NCBI RefSeq assembly: GCF_001625215.2
Contig: NC_030386.2
Location: forward strand, 34,971,296 to 35,035,295
Length of the DNA: 64,000 nucleotides
From: Daucus carota subsp. sativus
Lineage: Eukaryota; Streptophyta; Magnoliopsida; Apiales; Apiaceae
Direction: 5' to 3'
Below, piece by piece: positions 13,507 through 25,000 of this stretch. The translations under genes and the position numbers were made by a program. The notes beneath the pieces are model-generated. The model was not told the DNA's origin. It saw nothing but the letters and a program-made list of their open reading frames with translations, and ran no database searches. Every line of letters begins with the position of its first letter. Position 1 is the first letter of the stretch.

Positions 13507-14872
13507 GAGGTAATTGCATATCGCACCCCCCAGTATTATCAAAAAATGATAGAATACCTATATTTTGAGAAATTCAACTCGCACTTCTTATCTTTAGTAT
13601 TCAAGCCCGAGATGCATCCCCTGCCGTTAACTCATTGCACTGCGTTAAGTCACTATACATATAATTGCAATTCGGACCCCCTAAGTTACGTTCAAAAACG
13701 ATGTTGTGCCCATATTTTTGGAAACCCAAATCGCACCACCTATCATTACATCTCAGAAACGATACGCACACCCTCCGTTGAATTTCATTAACTTCCGTTA
13801 AAATACACATCCGTCTCAATTTATATGTCCGTTTTGCTTTTTGAGGAGTCAAACTGACTAATTTTTGACCAACTATTTGAAAATATGTATTTATTATTTT
13901 AAAAAATAGAAAATTACATATTAAAATAGACTAGATTTAATTTTTATTGATATTTTTTTGATCAATTTTTTCAAACAAAATAATTAAAATTTATATATTT
14001 TAATCAATATAAAATTTATGTATTATTCATAATATATATCACATAATATTTATTTTTATATTTAAAATAGTGTATATTTTAAGTACTTAATACATATGTC
14101 ACTAAAAATTTAAAATCATTCAATATGTAAAATCATTTTGACTTGGGGATAAGTTAATTAAGCAAAAATTTTAAAAAAAAACATCAAAAAGTAAATCTAA
14201 TCTATTTGTTTTCGCAAATAATAGAAGGTCCGAATTTCGCAAATAATGATTTTAAATTTTTAGTGACATGTGTATTAAGTACTTAAAATATACACTATTT
14301 TATATATAAAAAATAAATATTATGTGATATTTATTATAAATAATACATAAATTTATATATTGATTAAAATATATAAATTTTAATTATTTTGTTTGGAAAA
14401 ATTGAACAAAAAAAATTTAAAAAAATATCAATAAAAATTAAATCCAATCTATTTTTAATATGTAACTTTCTATTTTCTAAAATAATAAATACATATTTTC
14501 AAATAGTTGGTCAAAAATTAGTCAATTTGACTCCTCAAAAAACAAAAGGAACATATAAATTGAGACGGAGGTGTATTTTAACGAAAGTTAACGAAATTCA
14601 ACAGAGGGTGTGCGTATCGTTTCTGAGATGTAAAGATAGGTGGTGCAATTAGAGTTTCCAAAAATATGGGCATAATATCGTTTTTGAACGTAAGTTAGGG
14701 GGTCCGAATTGCAATTACGGAGTGCAAAGAGTTAACGGAAGTTAACGGCAGGGGGTGCATCTCGGGCTTGAACACTAAAGATAAAGATAAGGGGTGCGAG
14801 TTGAGTTTCTCAAAGTATAGGTACTCTATCGTTTTTGAACGATACTTAGGAGGTGTGATATGCAATTACCTC
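13507..14872. mobile_element. 1366-bp foldback Mutator-like MITE with long inverted arms
   Basis: The ends GAGGTAATTGCATATCGCAC and its inverse (..GTGTGATATGCAATTACCTC) begin two arms of roughly 600 bp each that are nearly complementary along their whole length, with a short loop near 14140-14240. The flanks are TATAATCTA (13498-13506) and TATAATTTA (14873-14881), a 9-bp target-site duplication with one mismatch. A 9-bp duplication with long terminal inverted repeats is the mark of Mutator-like elements. The same short open frame appears mirrored in both arms and is not a gene. No transposase is present, so the element is non-autonomous. Confidence 0.88.
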
Positions 14873-14881
14873 TATAATTTA

Positions 14882-15831
14882 TGTTAGACTATGAACTAAT
14901 TTATATTAACTGTTCTGTGTGTTTTTTAGAATAAATCTTGATACACATCCTTAAACACTACAAACTCACTACCTAAATTATAAGACTAGTATATACTATA
15001 TTGCACTATAAATAACTGTTTTTCTTTTTATTTTCTTAAAATGGACCCGCCAGTGACATTCTTTTAATACTAGTAGTGTATTTGTAGTGTATAAGGATGT
15101 GTGCCAAGACTTACTCGTGTTTTTTATTATATATGTTAAACATAATTTTGTTTTACAAATACATATATAACTATACTTGTATATTAGTTAAAAAATAATT
15201 AATACATGTGTTTAAACTCAAAAAAAAATTACAAATAAAGAATTACGAGGGATACATTTTAATGGATTTTAAACAATCTCAATTAAATATCATCGAATTA
15301 AAGCATAATTTAAAAACCCCATTAAACACCTCAAAATTTTAATGAATTTCAAATAATCACAATTGAATACCCTCGAATTTCATAAATGAAGAATAATCCT
15401 TTAAAATCTGAATCCAATACCATCTTCAATCATAATTTTATAAATAAAGCAATTTCATCTTCATTTTCACATTTTTCACTTTATATCTTTATTCCATCTC
15501 CAACCATTACTTCATTTTATAAATAAAGCAATTTGTGCTTTATCTTCAAGTAACTTTATATATATAGTAGGATAGTGCATGACTTTATATATAAAGATAG
15601 AGTAATGGATGATTGGAGATGGATTACTCTATTTATAAAGTTAAAAGTGAAGAAATATGAAATTTAGAGTGATGGTTAGAGATGCCCTAAGTTAACGTTA
15701 AGTCAGAGGTCACAAGTCACAATTTAATATGAGCCAAACCGCCTCACAATCAATGTCAAAGTTTTGTCCAACAATAGTACATTGTGCATGTAGAAGCAAC
15801 ATGAGCACATTAATCTAATCCTCTAAATTGC
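14882..15831. other. Intergenic spacer with possible degraded MITE
   Basis: AT-rich sequence downstream of the mitochondrial protein gene. Between about 15430 and 15690 the motifs CATCTCCAACCATTACT and AGTGATGGTTAGAGATGC face each other. This suggests an old Tourist-like MITE, but clean ends and a target duplication were not found. Confidence 0.45.
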
Positions 15832-18800
15832 CTAAGAATCAGTCTCTTGGCCTTGAGCTATATAAGCTTTCAATTTCTCCAGCCAGTTCTCATACTGATT
15901 TTGTTCCTTCTTATGTAGGTGCAGGAGGAGGAAGTTGGTGAGGCTTTTTCCAATCCCCTTTGTCACTAAATATTGCTTGAGTTCATCCTGCAACTGGGGA
16001 TCCAAAGTACTGCAAAAAGAAAGGTAATTTCTATTAACCACGATTTGAAGTACCAAGAGCGAAGAACATATGCTATAATTTGGAAGTAAAGCCCAATACT
16101 GATTTTCTACCCGTATTTCTTCCAAAGTTGCAAGTTATCTAGTTTTCAAATGACTAATGTACAAGCCTCGTGTTACCAACACAACCCTCCACTATTCCAA
16201 CTCAGTGTTGACCTTTTTCTCTTCTCAATTTTCAGCTGTCATAGCAATGCCGTAAGCAAATAACTTACACCCAAGAGATACTCCTCGGTCTCAACTTTCG
16301 CAATCTTGCTCGCATGCACATATCTAGTATTGTCCTAACATGTTCATGGTTCCCTACTACCCTCAATGCTCAAATTAAAATTAGCTTAATACCCAAAACT
16401 ATACACATATACATACATACTTTTCATAACTCATATGCGTGCGTGTGTGTTAAGTTCTGTGGAGACAACAATTTATAAAATACCTTGAGAATTATGTAAT
16501 TTTTGCAAGTAAAATATTGCAAAATGTATTTTTCTACAAAACATGTTTTACAAGTTAAAAAACATGTTCTGCTCATAGAATATAACATGTTGAGTGAAAG
16601 AATAAATTTTTCAATATTTTAATTGAAAAACTTACATGGTCTCTGCGGTCTCCATAGAACTTTTATCTATATATATCAATTTCGCTCTATATCTCTGTGG
16701 AGTGTGTAGCTAATAACAAACTTGGGATATATATGACTACTGTTTGAGATACCATTACAAAAAGAATTAATTGAGTACAAAAACAAAAATATTATTTACT
16801 TCTAATCATATAGCCTCATGACACTTATTTTCTTATATTATTCCATATCATAAGATGCATATACTCATATCTTGGTAATTTCCTGTACCATCAAATTTGT
16901 ATAAGTTCAAGGAAAACTCATCAACACCTCTCTAAGATAAAGGAAAATGATAATCCATACAATATAAAATTGTTTCAAGCAGTCAGCAGTCATCACTCAT
17001 GTAATCTCTGTATATTTAAAAAAAGAACATAATTGAATGGGAGGATGGAAGATAAAACAACAGAATATGCCTTCACTAACTTCAGTTTCACGGATTCATT
17101 TAATGAGCTAATAAGGACTAAATGTAAGAGAGACAAAACAAAGTCAGTCTGTGTCCTTTTTAACAAAAAAAGCTTACCTAAATAAGGGACCTCTATAAAG
17201 TGAAGACCCCAAACTGCTTGTTGACGGGAGATAGTGAGCATGACGGATATTAAACTCAATGCCATCTTCACCTTTACTGAAAACTCCACAGTCAAATTGC
17301 AATATAGAGCTTAATCCAGGCTTTTTAATGCATACCTTCATCAAAGCTTCCCTGGGAAGCCTATCATCGTCTTCAATGGTTTCTTCACCAAGCAAAGCAG
17401 TAACAGCAAGTTCCTCACCTGAATTGCACGTCTTTCTCAAAACCACATCTTCAGAACGAGGAGAATCCCAGTCCACCACAAAATCTCCCAATGGTTCAGT
17501 TTTATCATTCTGCATTCATGTCCAAATTTTAGAACATTCAGAATTTTAGCAAAGTAAAAATCAGTAATATATAGACCCAGCAATTTTGTACACGACAAGA
17601 AACTTAGTGTCTGTTTTTATATTTTTGAGTACACGACAATACGACATAAAAGTACACCACACAGAAGTACACTGCATAAACTAATTTAAATATTTTAAGT
17701 TATAATAGCTATATGTATTTTCTTTGTATAAATATACATATTTTTACAATATTATATGTAAATATAATGTAAACATGTATATTAATGTAAATTAATAAAA
17801 ATATACATTATATTTTTGTTATTATATAGTGACACGCGATAACACGACACATAAAGTACATGACATGAAGGTACACAAACTCTAAATAGGTCGTGCTTGG
17901 GCTTAACGTTCAGTACCCAAAACACTAAAGTACCCGACATACACGAATTGCCAGGTCCGGTAATAAGCATATACTAATACCAATGCATAACAAAATGGTA
18001 TAGAAATTGATAGTGTCCACTTAAGATAACTTTAAAGTGGCATGGGCAAAAAACCTCAATGGTATTGATAAAGATATATTCAAATTCCGGATTTTCCATT
18101 GTCGACCAAGATTAAGAACATTAGCGCACATGTACATTGATCCATGTTTATATAATTCTAAAACACATAATTTTTTAAGATTAATACCTAATTATGCCAG
18201 CACTAAAGTCTATCTATATAGTGATGAATGAGAATAAGATGATAACTTGTGTGACTTCTCATTTTGCTTTCAACAAGCCTTTTGACTTCTTTTTTTTTTA
18301 TATGTAATCTGACTTCGTTTTACTTATTAACGAGTACAATGCAGTCAAAAGGCTTGAAGACGGAAACACCACAAACACATCACAAGTTTAATAAGAATAC
18401 ATTCAATCAATAAGCATAAAAGAACACATAGATGACCATATATCAATGTGTGTTTGTGCACAAGTTTAAATTTCATAATCCTCACATTCTTTCTCATGTT
18501 AGCAAATTTCATCTCATACTCTCTTAATTCTAAACTTAGAGCATCTCCAATAAACTCTTTATTTGAGCTCTTATATTAAAAAATAAAAAGCCATGTCAAA
18601 TTTTGAGCTCCAAGAGACTCTTAGAGGCTCTTTAAAAGCTTAAGAGGCTCTTCTCTCTCCTCAATTGTAGGAGCCACTAGATAGCTCTTAACTAATATTT
18701 TATTATAAGTTTGTTCCACTTACTCTCTTTCTTTCCACTTTCTTTTGTCTTTTTATGAATTCAATGTACTTTTAATAATATAAAAATAAATAAAGAGTGG

Positions 18801-19750
18801 ATATAAAGAACATTGTTGGAGTACATGTACACTAAATTGCTAAGAGCTAATAATTTATATTATATTTAAGAGTGATTCTAAGAGTCTATTGGAGATGCTC
18901 TTAACAAGTTTAAACTTCATAATCCTCACATTCTTTCTTATGTTAGCAAAATTCATCTTGTACTCTTTTAATTCTTAATTAAATATATCTAAACATTACT
19001 TAAAGAAAATATGTTGAGACTTGAATTCGAGAGAAAAAGTACATGATCTAATCTGTGAACTTAGAAATTCAGGACTTAATTTTAAAAAAAAATAAAATAT
19101 CAAAGGAGTATTTTTATTTCTGAACGTGTCCTCTGGTCTAGTATGACATTGCATCTTTCAAACCAAATCCGGGAAAAATAGTAGAGTACCTTAACCAGGG
19201 GACCAGGCATAGGAAATACTGAAGAAACTACTGAGGTCTGAATATATATATACATGTCTGAATAATTGCCCCCACCCCGCCGCCCCCGCCCCTGCTAATT
19301 CCAATACTCATCAGTAACCAACTCCATCGCTTTCTGCAAAGCAAATTCCTATATGTATATATCGATGAAAACCAAGCTACTAGTCAAACTCAAAGTCAGG
19401 TGTCAGCTCCTCCTCGACTATAAAACCTAAAAACTTAATGTACCTTCTGTCCGCGTAAATAACTTTATAACCCACAATTCACCCATGTTTTCGGCAATCG
19501 AACAATCAAACAATTAACATATTCGCTGTTAAGAGCAAATTAAAATTTAAAATACCTAAATGCTAGAATGACACACGGTATATTGAATTAGATATATAAG
19601 TGTGTATCTGAAAAATGAACAAGAGGGAAATAAGAGGACCTTGAATCGGTTGGAGGAAAGCTCGTGAGATGACTCGGACTGCAAAATCTTGAGGAGATTT
19701 GAATTACATTTTCGACTTAGCTTCATAATTGCTGTTGTTACCCGAGGCAT
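15832..19750 (-). CDS. MAM33/p32-family mitochondrial acidic protein
   Basis: Three exons in transcript order: 19750-19640, 17509-17178 and 16009-15832, giving 206 residues. Exon 1 encodes a basic N-terminus (MPRVTTAIMKLSRKCNSNLL) suited to mitochondrial import. Exon 2 has LGDFVVDWDSPRSEDVVLR, ALLGEETIEDDD, PREALMKVCIKKPGLSS and LQFDCGVFSKGED. Exon 3 has LDPQLQDELKQYLVTKGIG and NFLLLHLHKKEQNQYENWL. These are the conserved blocks of the plant mitochondrial glycoprotein family, homologous to yeast Mam33 and animal p32/gC1qR, which form acidic trimers in the matrix. The exact role in plants is not settled. Introns are GT-AG. The 2.1-kb first intron carries a Tourist MITE. From memory, an Arabidopsis family member (At2g41600) sits between ACA4 and NUP93A, as here. 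Confidence 0.93.
18461..18980. repeat. 75-80 bp direct repeat flanking a MITE
   Basis: The sequence from about 18461 (CACAAGTTTAAATTTCATAATCC onward) recurs from about 18904 (AACAAGTTTAAACTTCATAATC onward). Both copies continue through CTCACATTCTTTCT and end in a TTAATTCT stretch. The copies directly abut the two ends of the Tourist element at 18539-18900. Confidence 0.8.
18539..18900. mobile_element. Tourist-like (PIF/Harbinger) MITE
   Basis: Terminal inverted repeats GAGCATCTCCAATAAACTCT and AGAGTCTATTGGAGATGCTC, flanked by a TTA duplication on each side (18536-18538 and 18901-18903). It is 362 bp, with no coding capacity. It lies in the first intron of the MAM33-like gene. Confidence 0.88.
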
Positions 19751-20160
19751 TTTTATATCTCCCTGCTTTTACTCTCCAACAAAGCTGCTTGGGATTGGAA
19801 TTTGTGATGGTGTTGGTAACAAATCAAAATTTGAGCGAATTGGGGTGGGGCGAAAATCACAAAATTGACCACGGCCCAAAACACAGCCCAAATTAATATG
19901 AATGAATTCACCGTTTAATAACGAGAGGCCCTGTAGTTTTGCAGTTAACCCAAGTTGGAACTAGCTTAAAGAAAACGGTTTTTCTGGTTTCTACTCAGGA
20001 CACGTGCTAAACACCAAAATTTATAAATTTGATTGATTTTGATTGTTTGCCACCAATCAAACTCCACTATACTTATGAAATCTGGAGCACTAGACAAACC
20101 CTAAAGAAAATTCAAAGTAACTAAAATTTAATGTAAAACTGATCTAAATTATAGTTAATA

Positions 20161-20410
20161 CTCCCTCCGTCCCCCTGAATTATATACATTAGAGGACGGG
20201 AGAGCGGCACGGACTTTAATACTCCTGTAAAGTATAGTTCCGCAGCGTATTTTTAAGATTTTTTTTTCTGAATAAAAGTTTGAATGTTATATTTTTATTC
20301 AGAAAAAGAAAATTTTGAAAATAAGTTATAGAACTATCTTTTATAAGAGCATTGAAGTGCGTATCGAGCAGTGTAAAAGAAACGTATAGAATTAAATGGA
20401 ACGGAGGGAA
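20161..20410. mobile_element. Stowaway MITE
   Basis: Ends CTCCCTCCGTCCCCC and GGAACGGAGGGAA form the Stowaway (Tc1/mariner) inverted repeat. A TA duplication flanks both sides (20159-20160 and 20411-20412). It is 250 bp and non-coding. Confidence 0.88.
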
Positions 20411-21522
20411 TATGATATAAATTTTATATAACATATAATCAAATTGATTTAAGTGATTTAACGGTTATGAAACCATCTTCGACTATGCTACTAAAATGAT
20501 TAGCTAAAATATATGAAATACAATTTGCTAGCTTGTTGGGTACCTAGTGGAATTGACTATAATGATTAGTTATATTTAAGGAATAATACGGCATTTCTGT
20601 TTAAAATTATTATAAATAAAATATATTAATTTAGTTTGATAATAAATAATATTTTTTATTATAATTTTGAAGAGAATTTGTTAATGTGAGGGCCTATTAG
20701 ACGGTGAAAAAATGTATTTGGAGTAAAAAAATTTACATGCTTGTTTTAAAAAAAACTGTGAATTAAAGATTTTTCGATATGAAATGAAAGAGTACATTGT
20801 GATAATATAAATAATGAACAGAATTTTACATATTTACTTTTAATCGTATAATACATATATAAATGATCAAAGATTTACATATCTGCTTTCAATAATATAA
20901 TATACTTATGAATCTTTGTTAAAAATTGAGGAATTATATTTACGTACTAGATTTCTTATTTTAAGATTGATTTTAAGGAGTTCGGTTCGGTGTGTTATAA
21001 AATTAAATTTCTCATATTCCTAAAATATGAGTATATTATGTTAAAGGGACATATGAGTATAAAGAAGTGAAATTTAAATAAATTGTATTTTTCATACTTT
21101 TATTAATATATAATTAATTAAATATAAATTATAAATGTCAGATTAATGCAATAAATTAATATGTTTTGTATAAGAATGATTTTTTAAAATTATTTTTGTT
21201 ATTTCAAATTAAATCTAAAATTTTCAAATAAAACCCTTGTTTAGGCCACATAAGTTGCACTTATTTTTCACTTATATCTTTGTTGGCCCGTTTGTGTTAA
21301 CAAATTTGTAATATTTTTAAAAAGCGTGTAAAAGAAGTTGAAAGTCGAAAATACTAATTTTTGTATATAAAAATATACATATTTTTCAAACACTTTAATA
21401 ATTTAAAACTATCAATTTAGCTATCAATTATACTTCACTTCTTTATTTTACTTTTTTTTTTTTTGAAACAACGATCTCTAAATATACTAAATTCATACAC
21501 TAAATTCATACCTAGTCAGACA

Positions 21523-21840
21523 GAGGTGGTGATCGTTTCGTTTCATATATTTTCGTGTACCTAAAGATGAAAACCGTATGGATTTTACAGAATAACAATT
21601 TTTTTTTTGAAACAAAGAATTACATATGTATAAGTATAACCAAAACTGTGTACAAATATCTTTATGTATTTTCGTGTACCCAATATGAAAACTCGTTCCC
21701 AACACGAAATCTATCATGTAATTTTGTATTCGTGTATTTTCGTATATCAAAAATCAAAGCTCACATATTTTTTTCATATCGTATTAACATGTTACGTGTT
21801 AAATTATCGGGTTAGAAAATCAGATACAATCAAAGCCATA
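21523..21840. repeat. Dispersed repeat copy 1 (second copy at 41613)
   Basis: Starts GAGGTGGTGATCGTTTCGTT and contains several short strings based on TTTCGTGTACC and GAAAAC, ending near a TTAACATGTTACGTGTTA motif. The 41613-42030 segment opens the same way (GAGGTGGCAATCATTTCATT), carries the same internal strings and a similar ending. The family is unknown to me; no terminal inverted repeat or target duplication was found. Confidence 0.65.
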
Positions 21841-22081
21841 CCGATACTTTGGTCCCGATTCATCGTTTCAAACCCGGTACCACGCCTGGAGCCCGACTTG
21901 ACCAAAAAACAGTACAGTGAGACGCATCCCACACCGTGCACGCTACAACACTCAATCCCCCCATCCAATTCCCACTTTACCGCTCAAAATTAGGGTTCAT
22001 TTTAAGCTCTGCAAAATATTGAAAAACCCTAACGAAGCTCGTACAAACACTGTGTGTGTACATTGTATCTATAATTCGAGC

Positions 22082-25000
22082 ATGGCGAACGAAGCAGACA
22101 TGAGTAGCTGGACCGATCTTCTCCATTCTTCATCAAAACTCGTCGAACAAGCCGCTCCTTCCGCTCAATTTCCGCCTCTTCAGGTCCGTACGCTCGTTCT
22201 CAATCTCTTTTCAACAGTCTGATATATTTTTTCTGATTTCTGTTATATTATTTGTTGAAATTGTTTATTTTGAGCGTTTTAGAGGAATTTGGATCAATTA
22301 GAAGCATTGTCGAAGAAGCTTAAATCGAAAACATTGCGAACCGAAGCTCCCTCGCAGTCCATTGCTGCTACTAGGTAATATATGCAAGTTTACGTGTGTG
22401 TTTGATAATTCTTCTTTTTAAGTTTTGAACTCGGAGGTTTTATATATTCGTGTATGGCTTCTTAGTTGAGCTACTAGGCATGGCTAATTGTGAGGTGTTG
22501 TATAGGACATGAGTTGTTTCGAATGAGTAGTAATTTGATTTGTTGTTTTAATTTGTTATGTTTGTTGCAGGCTTCTTGCACGAGAGGGGTTAAATGCCGA
22601 GCAGCTTGCTCGAGATCTTAAGTCGTTCGAACTGAAGGTAAGAAATTTCACTATGTGGCTAGTAACTATAATTACATTTTACTCAGACCTGTGAAACAAT
22701 GTATTATGACAGTAAGTGTAACTGGAGATGCAACTGCACACTTGGCAATCTTTTTTTTGGATGCCATTGGAACATTCATGTCTTTAGGAACACAAAATTT
22801 GTGGGCCATTGGCAGTGCTCAGTGATATTATGCATTTACACAGTTTGTTAAAATTTCATTACTATATATAATACACTAATAGAAAATAATGGCTTCTAAC
22901 TTGACTTGCATGGTGGAGAAAAACACAGAAAAATTCCACATCCACAATGGAAGTTATATATGGAAGACATATATGATATATGGCTAATGTTTTTGACTTA
23001 AAATGTTGCCTTTATAGCAGTGGCGGATGCAGAACATTTTGTTCATGGGGGCACTATAATTTTTTTTAACTGTAAGTGTAACAAAGATGTGTAAATGTAA
23101 AAACTAAAACAGAATGATAAAATTGAAGGTTTAAAATAAGAGGAAAAACCTGAAAGAGAAGCCGTAAAACTAAAACAGAACAATAATAATTGAAGTATAC
23201 CCAAAAATAAAGCTTTAGTCGATCTCTTCTCTCTTCTAAAATATGGTATCTGCACTTGTTATAATTTTCTATGGGGGCACTTTGTATACAAAATAATAAA
23301 AAAAATAAATTACTACTTTATTATTTTTTTTAATGGGGGCATGTGACCCCAGGGGGCAACACATGCATCCGCCACTGCTTAATAGGCGTTAATGTCCCAC
23401 ACATACATTGCACATTCGTAATAATATCTTATATGAGTTGTTTAAATTGCGTCTCTTGCCTTAATTGTTATTGTAACTTCTTGTGCTATCAATGGTCATT
23501 GTATCAGTCCTAATACAGTTTTGTTCAATGATTGAAGACTACATTTGAAGATGTTTTTCCCGCCGAAGCAACAAGTGTTGAAGAATACCTGCAACAGGTT
23601 TGTTGAAGTCCACTTAGCTTAAGAATTAAAAATCTTCATATACAGATGACTGACTCTTGAATGGTCTTTGCATGTCATAACATTAATTCATAGCTTCATT
23701 TATTTCAAAATTGTAGCGGGTGTCTTACCTGTGATGTTCTTTGATGGTGCACCAGGTCCATGAAATGGCAATGGTATCTGCTGTCCAGGAAGCCCAGAAA
23801 GATAACGTTAGGAGCTTTAATGATTATATGATGACAGTATTGGAGGTTAGCACTATTGTACTTGTCATTATCATCCCTATATATTTCTGTAAAGCCTGTT
23901 GGCTGTTTGTATATAGCAGCATGTCATGATACATTTTTGAATCATTGATTTATGGGTTGATATTATTCCTTTAGATTTTGAGAGAGTTGGTTACCTAATA
24001 TGGTATTCCAGTTCAATGAGATGTCTCAAGTTCGAACCCTTTCAGGCACAATATATAAGTTTATTTGTCCATTTCCACTCGTTGAAGTTAGAGATAGTGT
24101 TGGATATAATGTATTCCAATTAAGGCCTCCTCCTAACCGCTAGCACCTTAAGGTTATATGAGAATTGATACTCAACATATATGATATTATGTGTCACATG
24201 TACATGCCAAACCCCATTGGCGGACCGGTGTCAACTTCCGGACATATGTCTATGGATTTTGTTAAATATAAGAATCTGACACTTGAATTTGCACTCAAGT
24301 CCCACACTCGTACCCGAGCCCAAGGAGCATAGTTGTGTGTGTATATACTATGTTCCTCTTTTTTTAGTACAATGCTAACGTGACGTGTTATTTTTACATG
24401 TTTATTATTGGAGTTCTCTATTTCAACTTGCGTATATATGTGCAAATTACCGTGGGATGTATTTTAAGTATGATTTTTAAATAGATTTCTTTAAAAAAAA
24501 AACCCTTTTCCCTTGTTGAAAAGTGCGTGCTGGTGTTTTTCATCTTATTGGATGAGAGATCTTCCAGTTCAACTCTACATTTGGTGTTCAGCTGCTTTTT
24601 CTTAAATGCTGGCAGAAACTTTTGCTTTTTTAGTTGCAAACTAGGTAATAATGTTTGTGCTTCCCTTTTTGAGTCTCTGAGGTGGGAAATTGGGACAAAC
24701 AGTTTTTGGAAACTAATTATTGCCAATAAGCTGATCTAAAAATTCATTATCTTCTTTAAAATGCCATCTATGTTTTTTTATTTATTTATACAAACTAAAT
24801 GAGAATTCAGCACAGTCTCATTTCTCATGGTGTCCCTCGTATGGTTATTGTGATTAAATGTAGTTTCATTGCAATTTGAGCTGGATAGTTAAAATCAATA
24901 TCAGGGTGCCAAATTTTCACCACCAACCTTTGCGGAGTGTAGTGCCTAGAGTTATGGTGTTGTAGACACCTGACTTGCAAAAATCTGACAAATATCAAAA

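Larger units (their letters stand above)
19751..22081. other. Divergent promoter region, no gene seen
   Basis: Separates the minus-strand MAM33-like gene from plus-strand NUP93, so it contains both promoters. The middle is very AT-rich and carries a Stowaway MITE (20161-20410) and one copy of a dispersed repeat (about 21523-21840). The last 150 bp contain two CCCTAA/AACCCTA motifs near 22000-22032, common close to plant housekeeping start sites. Confidence 0.6.

Noticed and set aside
13600-14650. Mirrored open frames containing TPQKxKxTYKLRR in both arms
   Set aside because: The same sequence in the two arms of a foldback element, AT-rich outside this piece, with no known domain.
23985-24180. 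tRNA-like B-box (AAGTTCGAACCC) suggesting a SINE in NUP93 intron 5
   Set aside because: No convincing A box at the right spacing, no poly(A) and no target duplication.
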